Of a stretch of DNA of 18,579 nucleotides, positions 16,984 to 18,579 are shown piece by piece. This DNA comes from JBBPYR01 sp038199755 (GTDB taxonomy: Bacteria > Chloroflexota > Ktedonobacteria > Ktedonobacterales > Ktedonobacteraceae). How positions within the stretch are numbered: position 1 is the stretch's first letter; each line of letters opens with the position of its first letter. The stretch spans positions 1 through 18,579 of the forward strand of contig JBBPYR010000130.1 in the NCBI GenBank assembly GCA_038199755.1, given 5' to 3'. Below the pieces are notes generated by a model. That model worked only from the letters and a program-made list of their open reading frames with translations, ran no database searches and was not told the DNA's origin. Position numbers and translations under genes: made by a program.

Positions 16984-17754
16984 TCACTCGCGCAAACCAG
17001 CATATGCCTCATATGCATGTGCAAGCAGGACGCGTCTGCCGGGATCGCCGGGAGCCCCATAGATGGCGAAGAAGGTATAGAGTTCGCTCACGAGATTTTC
17101 TACCGGCCCGATATTGGGTCCCCCTTTCGCGTTCAGGAAGCCCATACGCAAGGCAATATCGTCATTGCTCAAGCCCTGCGCGATAAAGGATGCACATTCT
17201 TCCTGGCGTGGCGTGAGACGCTGCCCTTGCAATCGTTTGAGCAGATAACTGAGCACTTCCGCATCAACGAAGGTTTCGTTGTGATGAACAACCGTCGCAG
17301 CAATCTGCTCAAGGTAGTCTGGTGCCATATTTTTGAACAGCGCATAGCCATGTAAGCCGCGTTTTTTACTCGTACGCCTACTTGTACTGCTTACATTGCG
17401 TGGAGTACCACGCCGAGTATATTCGTGACGAAACACTTCCGCAGCCAGTGTCCAACTGGAGTCTTGCGTATAGATCACAATACGTACATCGGGGGCAATT
17501 TCCAGAAGTGCGCGCCCCAGTTCGATGCCATTATTGCTACCTAGCCGCAGATCAGAGAACACCAGCCAACCTCTGAGCGTCGGATTACTCGTTTGCTGCT
17601 GCACAGTCGTTTCCAACAACTGTAAAGCACTCTCGCTATCACCCACCTGTCCATAAAGGAAAAGCTGCGAGGTCTCCTCTACAAACGCACAAACACCGCG
17701 CCGCTTGATAAGTGTATCGTCGATGACGATTACTGGTATCTGTTCATTCATCAT
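16984..17754 (-). CDS. NarL/LuxR-type response regulator with basic insertion
   Basis: This is a 256-residue regulator. Receiver residues D12/D13, D68 (FSDLRLG), T96 (VIYTQD) and K141 (GYALFKN) are all present, so phosphorylation is plausible. Residues 111-134 are an Arg/Ser/Thr/Lys-rich stretch placed just before the last receiver strand, where most relatives have only a few residues. Residues about 178-247 are a LuxR helix-turn-helix (LTPRQEECASFIAQGLSNDD) with about seven extra residues (NAKGGPN) before the recognition helix GPVENLVSELYTFF. It is probably the target of the convergent ComP-like kinase, whose gene ends 10 bases away. No ribosome site precedes the ATG at 17754; a second ATG follows at once. 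Confidence 0.82.
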   Translation of the reverse strand: MMNEQIPVIVIDDTLIKRRGVCAFVEETSQLFLYGQVGDSESALQLLETTVQQQTSNPTLRGWLVFSDLRLGSNNGIELGRALLEIAPDVRIVIYTQDSSWTLAAEVFRHEYTRRGTPRNVSSTSRRTSKKRGLHGYALFKNMAPDYLEQIAATVVHHNETFVDAEVLSYLLKRLQGQRLTPRQEECASFIAQGLSNDDIALRMGFLNAKGGPNIGPVENLVSELYTFFAIYGAPGDPGRRVLLAHAYEAYAGLRE

Positions 17755-17761
17755 AATCTAT

Positions 17762-17791
17762 AGTATATGGGTTACATATCTTGCAATGCAA
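17762..17791 (-). promoter_or_regulatory. possible promoter giving a leaderless regulator mRNA
   Basis: The minus strand has a -10 TATACT seven bases before the ATG and a TTGCAT -35 18 bases further up. The predicted start falls at or next to the ATG, with no ribosome site. Confidence 0.4.
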
Positions 17792-17818
17792 TAGCTCATT
17801 GACTGCTTTTATCACCTC

Positions 17819-18169
17819 TTACGAGTCTTTGAGTTTCCGATTGCTATACTCAGCGGGTGCGAAGAACACCAGTATGCTTAAATCCTCGGTGATGGTGTGA
17901 AAACGGTGATCCATCAGCGCGGGTACGAAGATCAGTGTCCCCGGTTCAACCGCGATCTGCTCGTCTCCAAGCAAAAACTGTGAACGGCCCTGTACAATAT
18001 AGTATAGTTCATCCTCTGTATGCGGTTCTTGTGGGTCGGTGTTTCCCGCCACGAGCTGGTAGAGTCCCGCACTCATGGCGGGCACCTGCAAAAATTCGTG
18101 ATACAGTTGCCCCGCTTGTTCGCGTTCGGCAACTAATTGTGCCAGCGTAAACGCTTTCGCCTGTGTCAT
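17819..18169 (-). CDS. Small single-domain cupin protein
   Basis: This is a 116-residue cupin. The first motif is PHTEDELYYIVQG (H50, E54) and the second PGTLIFVPALMDHRF (H88). One His of the usual HxH pair is missing, as in many small cupins that bind metal with fewer His ligands or serve in ligand sensing. The reaction is unknown. AGGAG lies 7 bases before the ATG. The gene ends 64 bases upstream of the response regulator gene on the same strand; the regulator appears to have its own promoter, but read-through is possible. Confidence 0.88.
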   Translation of the reverse strand: MTQAKAFTLAQLVAEREQAGQLYHEFLQVPAMSAGLYQLVAGNTDPQEPHTEDELYYIVQGRSQFLLGDEQIAVEPGTLIFVPALMDHRFHTITEDLSILVFFAPAEYSNRKLKDS

Positions 18170-18421
18170 TACTCATCTCCTATACAATGGGGAATTTTAT
18201 CGATAGAGGACGTATTAGCACCTATTTAAGTTGCTCTCCTTCACGCGCCGATAGCTATTTTTGCTTTACATAGCAAAACTGTTAGAGATAGTATATCGCA
18301 TTTCGTTTTTGCTCAGAGCTGTTGCAAAGTCGGCTCTACCAATCATGCAACCTTCGTAGGGACCAGCTTGAGCGCGTCCAATACGCATCAAGTTAAGAAT
18401 GGATGGGTTACAGGCTCGCCC
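18170..18421. other. intergenic stretch with a possible insertion-sequence remnant
   Basis: No credible gene is seen. It contains a small 7-pair hairpin (TTTTGCT 18259-18265, AGCAAAA 18272-18278). CTGTTGCAAAGT at 18319-18330 resembles the terminal repeat of IS6-family elements. There is no matching inverted end or transposase in the window. Confidence 0.3.
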
Positions 18422-18579
18422 GTTTCCGTAGGGGCGGGAGAGGTGCTGGGAGGCGGGGTGGACCCTTGGGTCGCCCGTGGGGTGGGGCAAACACTCCGAA
18501 AAAGGGAATGTTCCCCCGGCACGGGCGACCCAGAGGGTCCACCCCTCCCCACATCGTCCTCTCCCGCCCCTACGGAAAC
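18422..18579. mobile_element. MITE-like long palindromic element (may extend past the window)
   Basis: An exact 22-base terminal repeat (18422-18443 and 18558-18579) begins GTTTCCGTAGGGGCGGGAG. Inside it are second arms, GTGGACCCTTGGGTCGCCCG near 18458-18478 and its near-complement near 18520-18542. The whole can fold into one long imperfect hairpin with a loop of about 40 bases. It is GC-rich against AT-rich flanks and has no coding frame of its own. This is what a non-autonomous MITE or REP-like repeat looks like. No target duplication can be checked because the right end is at the window edge. Confidence 0.75.

Noticed and set aside
18266..18490. Short minus-strand reading frame of 74 codons
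   Set aside because: It runs into the palindromic element, has no ribosome site and no recognisable domain.
1..18579. CRISPR array or tRNA genes
   Set aside because: No regularly spaced direct repeats of array type and no cloverleaf-like segment were seen on either strand by eye.

Overview
The window most resembles a Chloroflexota genome, probably of the class Ktedonobacteria. This is inferred from gene style rather than a marker gene. The signs are GAF-rich regulators, an HTH-GAF protein, a PucR-type regulator with two GAF domains, roughly balanced base composition, sigma70-like promoters and large palindromic repeats between genes. There is no rRNA, tRNA or CRISPR array in the window.

Left edge (1-923): a partial minus-strand gene for a CRISPR-linked CARF protein of the Cas_NE0113/Csx14 type runs off the window. 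It is divergent from the next gene, and each of the two has a clear promoter.

Signalling block (924-5622): a plus-strand HTH-GAF regulator converges on a minus-strand two-component pair, a soluble GAF/PAS histidine kinase followed by an NtrC-type response regulator. The kinase and regulator overlap by 4 bases. The convergent stop codons share one CTAG. The regulator's sigma54-contact loop is degenerate.

Membrane and cytosine block (5847-12168): a multi-pass membrane protein with a 14-residue repeat in its N-terminal tail is followed by a cytosine salvage locus. The locus holds a CodA-like deaminase, an NCS1 permease upstream of it, and a divergent GAF-GAF-PucR regulator. A strong hairpin separates permease from deaminase. 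The deaminase has Ser where E. coli CodA has the substrate-contacting Asp314.

Efflux block (12242-14735): a TetR regulator and a DHA2-type drug efflux pump form an operon. Its promoter carries a palindromic operator and TGACT half-sites at a regular spacing.

Right part (14804-18579): a palindromic repeat precedes a ComP-like membrane sensor kinase (plus strand). The kinase converges on an unusual REC-LuxR response regulator with a basic insertion. Upstream of that regulator is a cupin gene. The window ends in a palindromic, MITE-like element of about 158 bases.

Overall this is a regulatory and transport region. Likely gene partnerships are kinase 5622 with NtrC-like 3322, TetR with the efflux pump, PucR with codB and codA, and the ComP-like kinase with the convergent response regulator. 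I found no complete new defence system. The most unusual items are the altered GAFTGA loop, the Asp-to-Ser change in CodA, the TGACT array, the odd response regulator and the palindromic elements.
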